From: Desulfobacterales bacterium
Lineage (GTDB): Bacteria > Desulfobacterota > Desulfobacteria > Desulfobacterales > RPRI01
Length of the DNA stretch: 25,309 nt
Reading direction: 5' to 3'
Assembly: GCA_030689795.1 (NCBI GenBank)
Contig: JAUYEO010000009.1
Coordinates: forward strand, 1-25,309
Shown here piece by piece: positions 1 through 7,307 of the stretch. Numbering within the stretch: the stretch's first letter is position 1; every line of letters starts with the position of its first letter. The translations under genes and the position numbers were made by a program. The notes under the pieces are model-generated. The model ran no database searches. It saw only the letters and a list, made by a program, of their open reading frames with translations, and was not told where the DNA came from.

Positions 1-1
1 G

Positions 2-1621
2 GTAAACTGGAGGCAGAACTACCCGAAATATGCAGTAAGCATGCTCAAATCCTTTTTCGGCGAAAATGCCTCTAAGGAAAACGAGTTCGGGTACCAGCTG
101 CTCCCGAAACCCGATGACGGAAAGTCATATTCCTGGCTGGATATCTTTGATGAGATGTACAAGGGAAGCATCAAGGGTTTTTTTGCATGGGGCATGAACC
201 CGGCGTGCAGCAGCTCCAACGCCGGAAAAGCAAGAAAGGCAATGGCAAAACTCGACTGGATGGTCAATGTAAACCTGTTTGACAATGAAACAGGCTCATT
301 CTGGAAAGGCCCAGGAATGAAACCTTCTTCAATAAAGACGGAGGTCTTTATGCTTCCTGCTGCGGTTTTTGTTGAAAAAGAAGGAAGCGTCTCAAACAGC
401 GGCCGCTGGATGCAGTGGCGCTATGAAGGCCCGAAACCTCTTGGAAACAGCAAACCCGACGGCGACATCATCATGGAACTCGGAAACATGCTGAAGGAAG
501 CCTATAAGAAAGACGGCGGCCAGTTCCCGGATGCGATCCTGAAACTCAAATGGGATTATATGACCAACGGCAAGTATGATCCCCACAAGATTGCAAAGGA
601 AATTAACGGCTACTTCCTTGAAGATGCGACTGTCAACAACCAGGAATTCAAAAAGGGTGATCTTGTGCCCAGTTTCGTATTCCTGCAGGTTGATGGAAAG
701 ACATCATCCGGAAACTGGATTTATTCCGGCAGTTATACAAACAAGGGAAATATGTCCGCGAGGAGAAGCCAGAAGGATGTTGCCAGCAACATCGGGCTCT
801 TCCCTGAATTTGCCTGGGCATGGCCGGTGAACAGAAGAATCATTTACAACAGGGCCGCGGTGGATTTGACAGGCAAACCTAATGACGAAAAGAGATGGGT
901 AGTAAAATATACATTCGATCAAAAGGACGGCAAATATGTGCCGGGCAAATGGGAAGGAGATGTTCCCGACGGGCCTGCGCCTCCGCTCCAGAACCCGGAC
1001 GGAACGGCCAGGGCTGACGGCAAATACCCGTTTATCATGCAGAAAGACGGTTTTGCCGCGCTTTTCGGCCCCGGTCTTGCGGACGGGCCTTTCCCCGAGC
1101 ATTATGAACCTATGGAATGTCCGGTAGAGAAGAACTTCATGAGCGCCCAACTCGTCAACCCGACTGCGCCTGTTTACGGAACTGATGCCGACACATTTGC
1201 ATCCTGCGATCCGAGATTTCCGTATGTAGGCACAACATACCGCGTTTCCGAGCACTGGCAGACAGGTCTCATGACCCGTCCCCAGGCGTGGCTTCTCGAG
1301 CTTCAACCGCAGGTATTTGTTGAAATGAGTGAAGAACTTGGAAAGCTGAGAGGCATTAAAAACGGGGAGCGCGTGAAAGTTTCTTCAGTGCGCGGCTCTC
1401 TTGAATGTACTGCAGTCGTCACCAAGCGGTTCAAACCGTTTAAGATCGGCGATTCGATAGTTCATGAGGTAGGAATGCCTTTTAACTTCGGATGGAGATG
1501 GCCAGTAAGCGGCAAGGAGGAGAGTCCGAACCTTCTTACACCGTCAACAGGCGATCCCAATACCAGAATTCCTGAAACCAAGGCCTTTATGGTCAACATA
1601 TCGAAGATAAAAAGGGGGTGA
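2..1621 (+). CDS. fdhA: Formate dehydrogenase alpha subunit, C-terminal part (5' end outside window)
   Basis: This is the molybdopterin (Mo/W-bisPGD) catalytic subunit that oxidises formate to CO2, in sulfate reducers usually in the periplasm. The reading frame is open from base 2, so the gene runs off the left edge; about 539 residues remain of a family near 1000. The N-terminal Tat signal, the first iron-sulfur site and the catalytic Cys/Sec lie outside, so selenocysteine use cannot be judged. Family hallmarks are FAWGMNPACSSSNAGKAR, then MVNVNLFDNETGSFWKGPGM and SNSGRWMQWRYEGP, and a C-terminal cofactor-binding domain from about residue 420 of the visible part ending in GWRWP and ETKAFMVNISKI. 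The stop codon overlaps the Shine-Dalgarno of fdhB five bases before its start, so the two are co-translated. The identification is firm; choosing soluble FdhAB over the membrane FdnG type rests on the type of FdhB and the absence of a cytochrome b gene. Confidence 0.93.
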   Translation, partial: VNWRQNYPKYAVSMLKSFFGENASKENEFGYQLLPKPDDGKSYSWLDIFDEMYKGSIKGFFAWGMNPACSSSNAGKARKAMAKLDWMVNVNLFDNETGSFWKGPGMKPSSIKTEVFMLPAAVFVEKEGSVSNSGRWMQWRYEGPKPLGNSKPDGDIIMELGNMLKEAYKKDGGQFPDAILKLKWDYMTNGKYDPHKIAKEINGYFLEDATVNNQEFKKGDLVPSFVFLQVDGKTSSGNWIYSGSYTNKGNMSARRSQKDVASNIGLFPEFAWAWPVNRRIIYNRAAVDLTGKPNDEKRWVVKYTFDQKDGKYVPGKWEGDVPDGPAPPLQNPDGTARADGKYPFIMQKDGFAALFGPGLADGPFPEHYEPMECPVEKNFMSAQLVNPTAPVYGTDADTFASCDPRFPYVGTTYRVSEHWQTGLMTRPQAWLLELQPQVFVEMSEELGKLRGIKNGERVKVSSVRGSLECTAVVTKRFKPFKIGDSIVHEVGMPFNFGWRWPVSGKEESPNLLTPSTGDPNTRIPETKAFMVNISKIKRG

Positions 1622-1624
1622 TCT
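1610..1624 (+). promoter_or_regulatory. Extended Shine-Dalgarno of fdhB
   Basis: AAAGGGGGTGATCT matches the full complement of the 16S rRNA 3' end (AAGGAGGTGATCT) almost throughout. It overlaps the fdhA stop codon (TGA at 1619-1621) and sits just before the fdhB ATG at 1627. This indicates strong, coupled translation of the small subunit. Confidence 0.7.
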
Positions 1625-1626
1625 AG

Positions 1627-2346
1627 ATGAGTAAGTCGTTTTTTGTCGATAATACAGTTTGTACTGCATGCCGGGGTTGCCAGGTGGCCTGCAAACAATG
1701 GAAAAATCTCCCTGCTGAAAATACCGTCAACCGGGGCACTAATGAAAATCCCGCTGATGTTTCTTTCAACACTTATAAAGTTGTCAGAATGCGGGAAGAG
1801 GTAATTGACGGTAAATTGAAATGGCTCTTTTTCCCTGAGCAATGCAGGCACTGTGTTGAGCCCCCCTGCCTCTCAACGGCAGGCGATCCAGCTGCCATAT
1901 TTAAAGACGAGGCAACAGGCGCCGTTATATACACTGCAAAGACCAAAGGCCTTAAGGCAAAAGAGATAATCGAGTCCTGTCCTTACAATATCCCCCGGAA
2001 AGGTAAAGACGGAACTCTTGCGAAATGCGACATGTGCAATGACAGGGTGCAGAACGGCCTTCTTCCGGCCTGCGTAAAAACATGTCCGACCGGCGCCATG
2101 AACTTTGGAAACCGGGATGAGATGCTTTCGCTCGCGAACAAACGCCTGGGAGAGGTTAAGAAAGTAAGCCCGGGCGCAATGCTTCTTGACGCGGATGACG
2201 TAAGGGTTATTTATCTTGTTGCCTACAAGCCCGAACTTTACCACAAATTTGCCGTGGCTTCGGTTTTTGATTTCGGAATCACAAGGCAGATGGCTCTTGC
2301 AAAAATGTTCCGTCCTGTAAAAAATATTGCTTCAGGACTTGTATAA
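1627..2346 (+). CDS. fdhB: Formate dehydrogenase beta (iron-sulfur) subunit
   Basis: Electron-transfer partner of FdhA, 239 residues. It opens with FFVDNTVCTACRGCQVACKQW, the classic beginning of soluble FdhB proteins of sulfate reducers. Twelve cysteines are placed for three [4Fe-4S] clusters: C12/C15/C18/C22, then the CRHCVEPPC group, then SCPYNIP, CDMC and CVKTC. Three clusters fit the Desulfovibrio-type FdhAB; a fourth cluster and a C-terminal membrane anchor, as in FdnH, are both missing. There is no signal peptide, as expected for a subunit carried across the membrane with its Tat-bearing alpha partner. No membrane cytochrome subunit follows; the gene ends at a strong terminator. Electrons would therefore leave to a soluble cytochrome c3 (inference from the family). 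Confidence 0.95.
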   Translation: MSKSFFVDNTVCTACRGCQVACKQWKNLPAENTVNRGTNENPADVSFNTYKVVRMREEVIDGKLKWLFFPEQCRHCVEPPCLSTAGDPAAIFKDEATGAVIYTAKTKGLKAKEIIESCPYNIPRKGKDGTLAKCDMCNDRVQNGLLPACVKTCPTGAMNFGNRDEMLSLANKRLGEVKKVSPGAMLLDADDVRVIYLVAYKPELYHKFAVASVFDFGITRQMALAKMFRPVKNIASGLV

Positions 2347-2371
2347 GCAGAGCAAAATGTAACATCAGAAT

Positions 2372-2404
2372 AAAGGGGAGAAGGCTACATAACTTCTCCC
2401 CTTT
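2372..2404 (+). terminator. Rho-independent terminator after fdhAB
   Basis: A perfect 12-bp stem, AAAGGGGAGAAG pairing with CTTCTCCCCTTT, encloses a 9-base loop and lies 26 bases after the fdhB stop. The T run after the stem is short (TTTATGTTT). It closes the fdhAB transcript and suggests fdhE downstream is transcribed separately or by readthrough. Confidence 0.85.
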
Positions 2405-2417
2405 ATGTTTCAGAACT

Positions 2418-2590
2418 GACGGTTTCGTAAAAAGTCCAAATATGCTCACTTAATGAGATTTTTGGGGATTTTTAAATCACTTCGCTAAATCATCCGCCTT
2501 AGGCGGATGATTTTTAACGCTCAGTAATTTAAAAATCTATTTCCCAAAAAGCTCAAATCCGTTCGCATATTGACTTTTTACGAAACCGTC
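2418..2590 (+). repeat. Palindromic repeat element, full copy 1 (173 bp)
   Basis: The element is bounded by perfect 19-bp inverted repeats, GACGGTTTCGTAAAAAGTC at 2418-2436 and its complement at 2572-2590. The inner arms are partly self-complementary. The centre at 2489-2511 is a perfect 10-bp stem (ATCATCCGCC / GGCGGATGAT) with a TTA loop. A second full copy lies in opposite orientation at 20524-20714 with nearly identical arms but an unrelated central hairpin. There is no coding capacity, so it is a non-autonomous, MITE-like or REP-like element. Its right end reads into fdhE and supplies a false upstream TTG start there. Confidence 0.85.
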
Positions 2591-2608
2591 AATAAGAAGG
2601 AAGATGAG

Positions 2609-3493
2609 ATGACCGAAATATTAAATGAAACACCCGACAAGATCAAAAAAACAGCTAATGCCATAAAAAAACTCAGGCCTGCATATTCAAAAATACTCGA
2701 TTTCTATGAAAAGATATTTACAGCCCAGGAAAAATCGGCAATAAAAACAGAAATCAAACCGGCACAGCTTGCAGACGATATCATTTCAATCAAGGCAAAA
2801 GAAAAATTTCCGCTGTTTTGTCTCTCCGAATTCTCTGTCGACGTCAATTCATCCCGGAAACTTTTCAAAAAAATCTGTAAAATAATAAATAAATCCGATA
2901 ACCACATGTCATCTGTCGCAGAAGTCATATTCGCCGCAAATGAGAACAAAAAAATTGATTTTAATGAACTTTATACCGCCCTGCTGCACGATGATGATGC
3001 GTCTTTCGGCAATATCGCGTCAAAACTCAAAACCGACAGAGACGCGCTTGCCTTCATCACGTACAACAGCATAAAACCTTCGTTATCCATATTCGCCGAA
3101 TCCGCTTCAAAATATCTTGACAAGGATAATCCGTGGGACAAAGGGTACTGCCCGGTCTGCGGAAACTCTCCCGTCATCTCCACTTTTGAATCCGACGGAA
3201 AAAGATTTCTGACATGCAGCTTCTGCTGGCATAAGTGGACTGTAACACGACTCTTCTGCCCCTTTTGCGATAACAGGGAAGCAGGCTCTCTCCATTATCT
3301 CTTTTCTGAAGATGAACAGGAATACCGGATAGATGTATGCGACAGATGCAACAAATATATAAAGAATGTGGATACGAGAATTATTACCCGTTTTGTTTAC
3401 CTGCCGCTTGAACAGATTGCCACATTGCATCTTGACATAATGGCAAAAGAGAAAGGTTTTGAGAGCGGAGTACCGCTGGAATTTCAGGTGTAG
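2609..3493 (+). CDS. fdhE: FdhE-type formate dehydrogenase accessory protein
   Basis: A cytoplasmic maturation factor needed for active formate dehydrogenase; 294 residues. The C-terminal third carries the rubredoxin-like metal-binding region typical of FdhE: YCPVCGNSP at about residue 180, then CSFCWHKW, RLFCPFC and finally VCDRCNKY near 246, giving four CXXC pairs. The N-terminal half is helical and poorly conserved, as usual. I place the start at ATG 2609, preceded by AAGAAGGAAG. The frame is open to a TTG at 2570, but those 13 extra residues (MTFYETV...) are encoded by the end of the palindromic repeat and should be discarded. The next gene begins two bases after the stop. Its place after fdhAB supports the assignment, although a terminator and a repeat lie between. 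Confidence 0.9.
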   Translation: MTEILNETPDKIKKTANAIKKLRPAYSKILDFYEKIFTAQEKSAIKTEIKPAQLADDIISIKAKEKFPLFCLSEFSVDVNSSRKLFKKICKIINKSDNHMSSVAEVIFAANENKKIDFNELYTALLHDDDASFGNIASKLKTDRDALAFITYNSIKPSLSIFAESASKYLDKDNPWDKGYCPVCGNSPVISTFESDGKRFLTCSFCWHKWTVTRLFCPFCDNREAGSLHYLFSEDEQEYRIDVCDRCNKYIKNVDTRIITRFVYLPLEQIATLHLDIMAKEKGFESGVPLEFQV

Positions 3494-3495
3494 CC

Positions 3496-3642
3496 GTGAA
3501 AACAGATGAGAAAAGAATAAGCCCTTTCCTGCTGGTTGTCTTTTTTTCACTCCTTATTGTAGCAGGCATAAACGCAGGGGAAGTGCCTGCAATGCTTGAA
3601 AAAGCAGTGACAATCTGTTTGAGCTGTATCGGTATAGGATAA
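3496..3642 (+). CDS. CD1871A-family CXXC membrane miniprotein
   Basis: A 48-residue protein starting with GTG two bases after the fdhE stop and ending two bases before the next ATG, so it is embedded in an operon. It has a short charged N-terminus (MKTDEKRISP), one membrane segment (FLLVVFFSLLIVAGINAG), then GEVPAMLEKAVTICLSCIGIG. The C-terminal pattern of a KA..IC..CIGIG tail at the very end of the protein is what I know as the CD1871A family of CXXC-containing small proteins, which commonly sits beside 4Fe-4S membrane proteins like the next gene. The function is unknown; the terminal CXXC could bind metal or take part in thiol exchange (inference). Confidence 0.8.
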   Translation: MKTDEKRISPFLLVVFFSLLIVAGINAGEVPAMLEKAVTICLSCIGIG

Positions 3643-3644
3643 TT

Positions 3645-4541
3645 ATGCCGCTAAGACGATGGATACAAACCATTGCCTCGCTTCTGAGCAACTCATACCT
3701 GCTGTTTCCGTTTAAAGGAAATATCTACCAGGGAACCTTAAAGTCATTTTGCACTCCGGGCCTGAATTGCTATTCCTGCCCTGCCGCAACAGGAGCATGC
3801 CCTCTTGGCGCTCTGCAAAACTTCATGGCAACCCTGCGGCCGGGATTACAGGCCGGATATCAGCATTTTGGTTTATATGTTATAGGCACGCTTGGTTTGC
3901 TTGGAAGCCTGGCAGGCCGCATGCCCTGCGGATGGCTTTGTCCTTTCGGATTTCTTCAGGAGCTTATTCATAAGATACCATCCCGCAAATTGAATATTCC
4001 GAGGGTTTTGTCATACGTTAAGTATCTTATTTCAATTCTTTTTATTTTTCTTCTCCCGTTGTTTATTGTTGATGAATTCGGATACGGCATGACCTGGTTC
4101 TGCAAGTTCATATGCCCGGCCGGAACACTTGAAGCAGGCATTCCGATGCTTTTTTTAAAACCTGAGCTTCAGGCTCTTGTCGGCTTGCTGTTTTATAACA
4201 AGATATTTATCCTGGGATTATTTCTCTTATGGATGGTGTACAGCAGGAGGCCTTTTTGCAGGGTTGCCTGCCCGCTTGGCGCCATATATTCTCTGTTTAA
4301 CAAGCACAGCGTCTTTAAAATGATTCACGATCCTGACAAATGTACCAGCTGCAAAGCATGCTACAAGGACTGCCCGATGGAGGTAAAATTCTACGAGAGC
4401 CAGAATGACATTGACTGCATCAGGTGCCTGAAATGCATGAATGAATCGTGCAAATTTGGAGCAATATCATACGAAATTGCAGGGTTCAAGGAGTCAAGGG
4501 GCCAAGGGATCAAGGGAAAAACAGCGGTCAGGGGTCAGTAA
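3645..4541 (+). CDS. NapH/CcoG-like polyferredoxin membrane protein
   Basis: A 298-residue integral membrane iron-sulfur protein. In order: N-terminal cysteines NCYSCPAATGACPLGAL (C42, C45, C52); membrane segments around 74-92, 125-145 and 185-199; NapH-type CxxxCP loops CGWLCP (C95/C99), CKFICP (C153/C157) and CRVACP (C205/C209); then two ferredoxin-type clusters with C233/236/239/243 and C258/261/264/269. This is the Fer4_5 (NapH/MauN/RdxA) architecture, used in electron transfer at the membrane. The start at ATG 3645 has AGGA six bases upstream. The last ~20 residues (GFKESRGQGIKG...) are encoded by an 8-bp repeat array that has run into the gene, so the ancestral protein probably ended near AISYEI. 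Electron partner unknown; the CD1871A miniprotein immediately upstream is a plausible companion. Confidence 0.85.
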   Translation: MPLRRWIQTIASLLSNSYLLFPFKGNIYQGTLKSFCTPGLNCYSCPAATGACPLGALQNFMATLRPGLQAGYQHFGLYVIGTLGLLGSLAGRMPCGWLCPFGFLQELIHKIPSRKLNIPRVLSYVKYLISILFIFLLPLFIVDEFGYGMTWFCKFICPAGTLEAGIPMLFLKPELQALVGLLFYNKIFILGLFLLWMVYSRRPFCRVACPLGAIYSLFNKHSVFKMIHDPDKCTSCKACYKDCPMEVKFYESQNDIDCIRCLKCMNESCKFGAISYEIAGFKESRGQGIKGKTAVRGQ

Positions 4542-4581
4542 TCAGGTATCAGATCGCTTGAACCCTTGAACCCACGAATCC
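4482..4581. repeat. Convergent pair of 8-bp (GGRTTCAA) repeat arrays
   Basis: The left array at 4482-4516 reads GGGTTCAA, GGAGTCAA, GGGGCCAA, GGGATCAA, GGG. The right array at 4558-4581 reads TTGAACCC, TTGAACCC, ACGAATCC, the same unit on the other strand. The two arrays face each other across 41 bases and can pair into a long imperfect hairpin between two convergent genes, so they may act as a shared terminator. The left array is inside the 3' end of the NapH-like gene. Confidence 0.7.
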
Positions 4582-4594
4582 TGGGACCTTTCCT

Positions 4595-5452
4595 TTATTT
4601 TTTTGTCACAAGGGAAACCGAGGATTCTGAAAACTCCACTGGAATTTTCTTCCCGCCGTCATCTCCCTTTTGTTTTATCTTTACTCCCCGCGTCTTTACG
4701 CCAATATCCGCAGGCCTGGTTTTTATATCATAAATTCCGCTTGCGGATTCAAGATCGAGATCTCCCAGTTGTGACGATCCAGCGTAGACTGTTATGCTCT
4801 CGCTTCCGAAAGGAGGAGAAACCTCAAGGTCAAACCTGTCTTCCCCTGAAGGTATCTCATACACTGTTCCTCCCTTGAAATAATTGTCTGAGCTGTATGG
4901 GTTCGGAAAGAGCTGGACCGTCTTGCCGGCCGCATCTTTATATACCACTCTTGCGTAAAACGGTTTGTTTCCCCTGATATAGACCTTTATCTTCTCGGAG
5001 TTTTTATATTCTTTCTTATCCGTCCATACCCTGACGTTCAACGGGGAAGTCGGGTCATCAAAAGATGCTTCTTTTGCAGCGTTCTTGATTTTTTTCTCGT
5101 CAGGAAGGACCTCGGCTTTTATTTTCAGCCTGAAGCACTCACCTGATGAAGGATCCCTGAACCACCCCTTTCCGATCTCTTCGATAACCCTTACGGAAGC
5201 GTTGGAATATGCCTTTACCATATCGCTTTCCAGCACAAAGTTTTTCACTTCCGTGTTGCTTTCAAGGTAAGTCAGAGTGTAATCGACAGCTTTGCGTTTT
5301 GCGTCGGAAAGAGCCGCCTGCTCGGTTTCTTTTTTCGACTTGTCGTCTCCCATGCAGGCATGACCTTCAGCCTCCGTAATTGTGGACTGCGAGGCATAAA
5401 TATTCGGTACCATCAGCACACAAACAAGGAATGTGATAAATATTTTATTCAT
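4595..5452 (-). CDS. Exported DUF4384-type protein with N-terminal LPP20/FlgT-like region
   Basis: 285 residues with a clear signal peptide (MNKIFITFLVCVLMVPNIYA). Residues about 22-125 (AEGHACMGDDKS, then SDAKRKAVDYTLTYLES) resemble the repeated-helix LPP20/FlgT-like domain found in many exported proteins. Residues about 138-230 form a DUF4384-like beta domain with its signature order: PLNVRVWTDKKEYKNSEKIK, then PFYARVVYKDAAGKTVQLFPN and FKGGTVYEIP. DUF4384 proteins are secreted or surface proteins of uncertain role. It is last in a minus-strand series of thiol-redox genes, 40 bases after the upstream TlpA-like gene; the start is preceded only by a weak GGGG site. Function not established. 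Confidence 0.65.
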   Translation of the reverse strand: MNKIFITFLVCVLMVPNIYASQSTITEAEGHACMGDDKSKKETEQAALSDAKRKAVDYTLTYLESNTEVKNFVLESDMVKAYSNASVRVIEEIGKGWFRDPSSGECFRLKIKAEVLPDEKKIKNAAKEASFDDPTSPLNVRVWTDKKEYKNSEKIKVYIRGNKPFYARVVYKDAAGKTVQLFPNPYSSDNYFKGGTVYEIPSGEDRFDLEVSPPFGSESITVYAGSSQLGDLDLESASGIYDIKTRPADIGVKTRGVKIKQKGDDGGKKIPVEFSESSVSLVTKK

Positions 5453-5492
5453 GGAAAAACCCCATTATTTGCGAAGCCACCGAGCCCTGTGC

Positions 5493-5996
5493 CTATTCAA
5501 GAAAGATTTCTATCTTTTTGTCCAGAAAAGACTCGGTCTGTTTTCCAACTATCTTTTCAACTACTTTCCCGTTTTTAATCAGGTAAATCATAGGGATGGC
5601 ATAAATATCATATTTTTCAGACATGTCTACCTTTGTCCAGTAAATGGGGAAATTTACCTTTGCCTTGTCGGCTATCTTCTGCATAATTATAGGACCATCG
5701 ACGTCAACGCTTATTCCCACCATCTTCAGGCCCCTGTCCCTGTATTTGTTATAGAGTCCGATCAAAACAGGCAATTCCTCGCGGCACGGCCCGCACCACG
5801 AAGCCATAGCGACAACAAGAGACTTGCTTTCTTTACTCTTCATCAGTTTATCAAGCTCATGCGGCTCTATTTTTTCAATGATCATTCTTGTACTCTCCTG
5901 AGCAAAAATACTTGGAACAAAGAATGATACAGAGAAAAAACAAATAGCAACAAATAAGGCTCCCGTTTTTATGGTCCGCTTATACATTATTCTCAT
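5493..5996 (-). CDS. Exported TlpA/ResA-like thioredoxin (WCGPC)
   Basis: 167 residues with an N-terminal signal or anchor (about 9-32, GALFVAICFFSVSFFVPSIFA) followed by a thioredoxin fold whose active site is SWCGPC (C68, C71). The cis-proline loop is visible as YAIPMIYLIKNGK. Members of the TlpA/ResA/CcmG group reduce disulfides outside the cytoplasm, notably the CXXCH cysteines of apocytochromes c. This is relevant because the window also encodes a System II haem ligation complex and a multihaem cytochrome, though 14 kb away. It lies 32 bases after the peroxiredoxin gene and 40 before the DUF4384 gene. The start may be ATG 5996 or the in-frame ATG three codons later (5987). The thioredoxin identity is certain; the substrate is not known. 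Confidence 0.87.
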   Translation of the reverse strand: MRIMYKRTIKTGALFVAICFFSVSFFVPSIFAQESTRMIIEKIEPHELDKLMKSKESKSLVVAMASWCGPCREELPVLIGLYNKYRDRGLKMVGISVDVDGPIIMQKIADKAKVNFPIYWTKVDMSEKYDIYAIPMIYLIKNGKVVEKIVGKQTESFLDKKIEIFLE

Positions 5997-6028
5997 ATAC
6001 CTGAAATTCCATTTAAAATCTGCATAAT

Positions 6029-6628
6029 CTATTTGCCTTTCAGTTTTTTCAGCTCCGTGACCAGAGCCCCGAGTTCGGGTCTTTTATTGATGTCAGCCAC
6101 ATTGGCATATCTTAAGATGCCTTCCTTGTCTATTACAAACAGGGCTCTTTCAGTAACTCCCTCGGTGCGTAAAACACCGTAATTGCCGGCCACTCCGCCG
6201 TGGGGCCAGAAATCCGAAAGGACAGGAAACCATAATTTGCCCATCTGGTTAGTCCACGCGTAAAGGGTCGGAATATTGTCAACCGTGATTCCAAGCAGGA
6301 TTGTGTCGTTTTCCTCAAAAAAGCTCCTTGCAAGGTTATATCCGGGCCACTGGTCCGAACAGACTGGAGTCCATGCTGCCGGAACAAAGGAAAGAACTAC
6401 ATTCTTTTTTCCTTTAAACTGGCTGAGAGAAATTTTCTCCCCGGAAATGGCAGGAAGCGTGAAATCAGGAGCCGGTTCACCGACTTTGACCTTAAGTACA
6501 CTGTCGACCGGTTTCAACTCGCCCGGATTATATATATTGTTCTTGTATGCGTCGGACAGGCCAAAGGCCGGACTGACCAGTACAGCAACAGCCAATATCG
6601 AAATAATATATTTTATATTTTTAATCAT
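6029..6628 (-). CDS. Exported 1-Cys peroxiredoxin (AhpC/TSA family)
   Basis: 199 residues: signal peptide (MIKNIKYIISILAVAVLVSPAFG) followed by a peroxiredoxin domain beginning VGEPAPDFTLPAISG. The peroxidatic site is FVPAAWTPVCSDQ with Cys90 as the only cysteine of the protein, so it is a 1-Cys enzyme that needs an outside thiol or thioredoxin for turnover. The conserved later arginine is present in VTERALFVIDKEG. It is best compared with the AhpE-like/BCP group, whose motif normally reads P-x-x-F-T-P-V-C; Phe is Trp here. A strong ribosome site (GGAGG, eight bases before ATG 6628) defines the start. It is sandwiched between two exported thioredoxin-like genes with gaps of 17 and 32 bases, which suggests that one or both neighbours reduce it (inference). 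Confidence 0.88.
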   Translation of the reverse strand: MIKNIKYIISILAVAVLVSPAFGLSDAYKNNIYNPGELKPVDSVLKVKVGEPAPDFTLPAISGEKISLSQFKGKKNVVLSFVPAAWTPVCSDQWPGYNLARSFFEENDTILLGITVDNIPTLYAWTNQMGKLWFPVLSDFWPHGGVAGNYGVLRTEGVTERALFVIDKEGILRYANVADINKRPELGALVTELKKLKGK

Positions 6629-6645
6629 GGCTAATACCTCCTTAT

Positions 6646-7215
6646 TTAAAAACCCGAAAAACCTTTCACCTTCTTCAGAAATTCATCTGGATCACCTACG
6701 CCCCCTAGTTTGGAATACACAACTTTATGGGTTCCATTCTTGCCAATTTTTATGGCAATAAAATATGGAGTTCTGACTTCTCCGAGAATCCCGTGAATCG
6801 AAAAATCACCATCAGAGAACAATGGAAACTTTATACCGTATTGCTTCCTGAAAAAATCGATTTCAAAATCAGAGTTTCCAACCCCGATTCCTATCAGCTT
6901 TAATTTATCCTTAAGATTGCTGTCGCTCATTATCCTGCTGTAAAGATCATTTACAACAGGAGCGTCTTTCTGACAATGCGGGCAGTACATGCTGAATATC
7001 TCTATCAACACGACCTTTGCCTTTATTTGAGGGATAAGGAATGTACTCCCTCCATTTAATCCGAGATATTTCCTGTATCCCTCAGCTCCTGGAACCGGAA
7101 GGCTGATCTTTGGAAGTATTCCGCCTTCGGGAGGCGGTGCGTTTTGTCCGAATGAAGGAAATGACAAAATCAAGAAGCTGAAAGCAACGATAAAACCTAT
7201 CAGGGCTTTTTGCAT
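6646..7215 (-). CDS. Exported TlpA-like redoxin (CPHC)
   Basis: 189 residues: signal peptide (MQKALIGFIVAFSFLILSFPSFG), a Pro/Gly-rich linker, then a thioredoxin-like fold with active site MYCPHCQKDAP (C78, C81). CPHC is the dipeptide of DsbA rather than of thioredoxin (CGPC), but the overall layout (VVLIEIFSMYCPHC, later YGIKFPLFSDGDF and RTPYFIAIKIGKNG) is that of TlpA/redoxin proteins. The start is ATG 7215, backed by AAGGAGG; the frame is open to 7311, overlapping hdrB, but that extension has no ribosome site and hides the signal peptide. It is the first of four exported proteins downstream of hdrCB, separated from hdrB by 92 bases. Whether it works as an oxidant or a reductant cannot be told from the sequence. 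Confidence 0.83.
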   Translation of the reverse strand: MQKALIGFIVAFSFLILSFPSFGQNAPPPEGGILPKISLPVPGAEGYRKYLGLNGGSTFLIPQIKAKVVLIEIFSMYCPHCQKDAPVVNDLYSRIMSDSNLKDKLKLIGIGVGNSDFEIDFFRKQYGIKFPLFSDGDFSIHGILGEVRTPYFIAIKIGKNGTHKVVYSKLGGVGDPDEFLKKVKGFSGF

Positions 7216-7307
7216 GATGTAAACCTCCTTATAAAAGTTTCCGCAAATACATTTTCGTTCAAGGATATCATCATTGAAAAGATTAGGCCACAGGATTTTT
7301 CTCCGCG

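Noticed and set aside
704..1306. Open frame of 200 codons antisense to fdhA
   Set aside because: It lies wholly inside an unmistakable conserved gene and has no recognisable domain; a shadow of codon usage.
2570..2598. TTGACT in the repeat end as an outward promoter for fdhE
   Set aside because: At 17 bases distance only TAAGAA is found, a poor -10 box that overlaps the ribosome site region.
4482..4581. CRISPR-like array
   Set aside because: Units are 8 bases with no spacers; there are no cas genes in the window.
5433..5927. Plus-strand open frame of 164 codons over the TlpA-like gene
   Set aside because: The opposite strand encodes a clear WCGPC thioredoxin fold with signal peptide; the plus frame resembles nothing.
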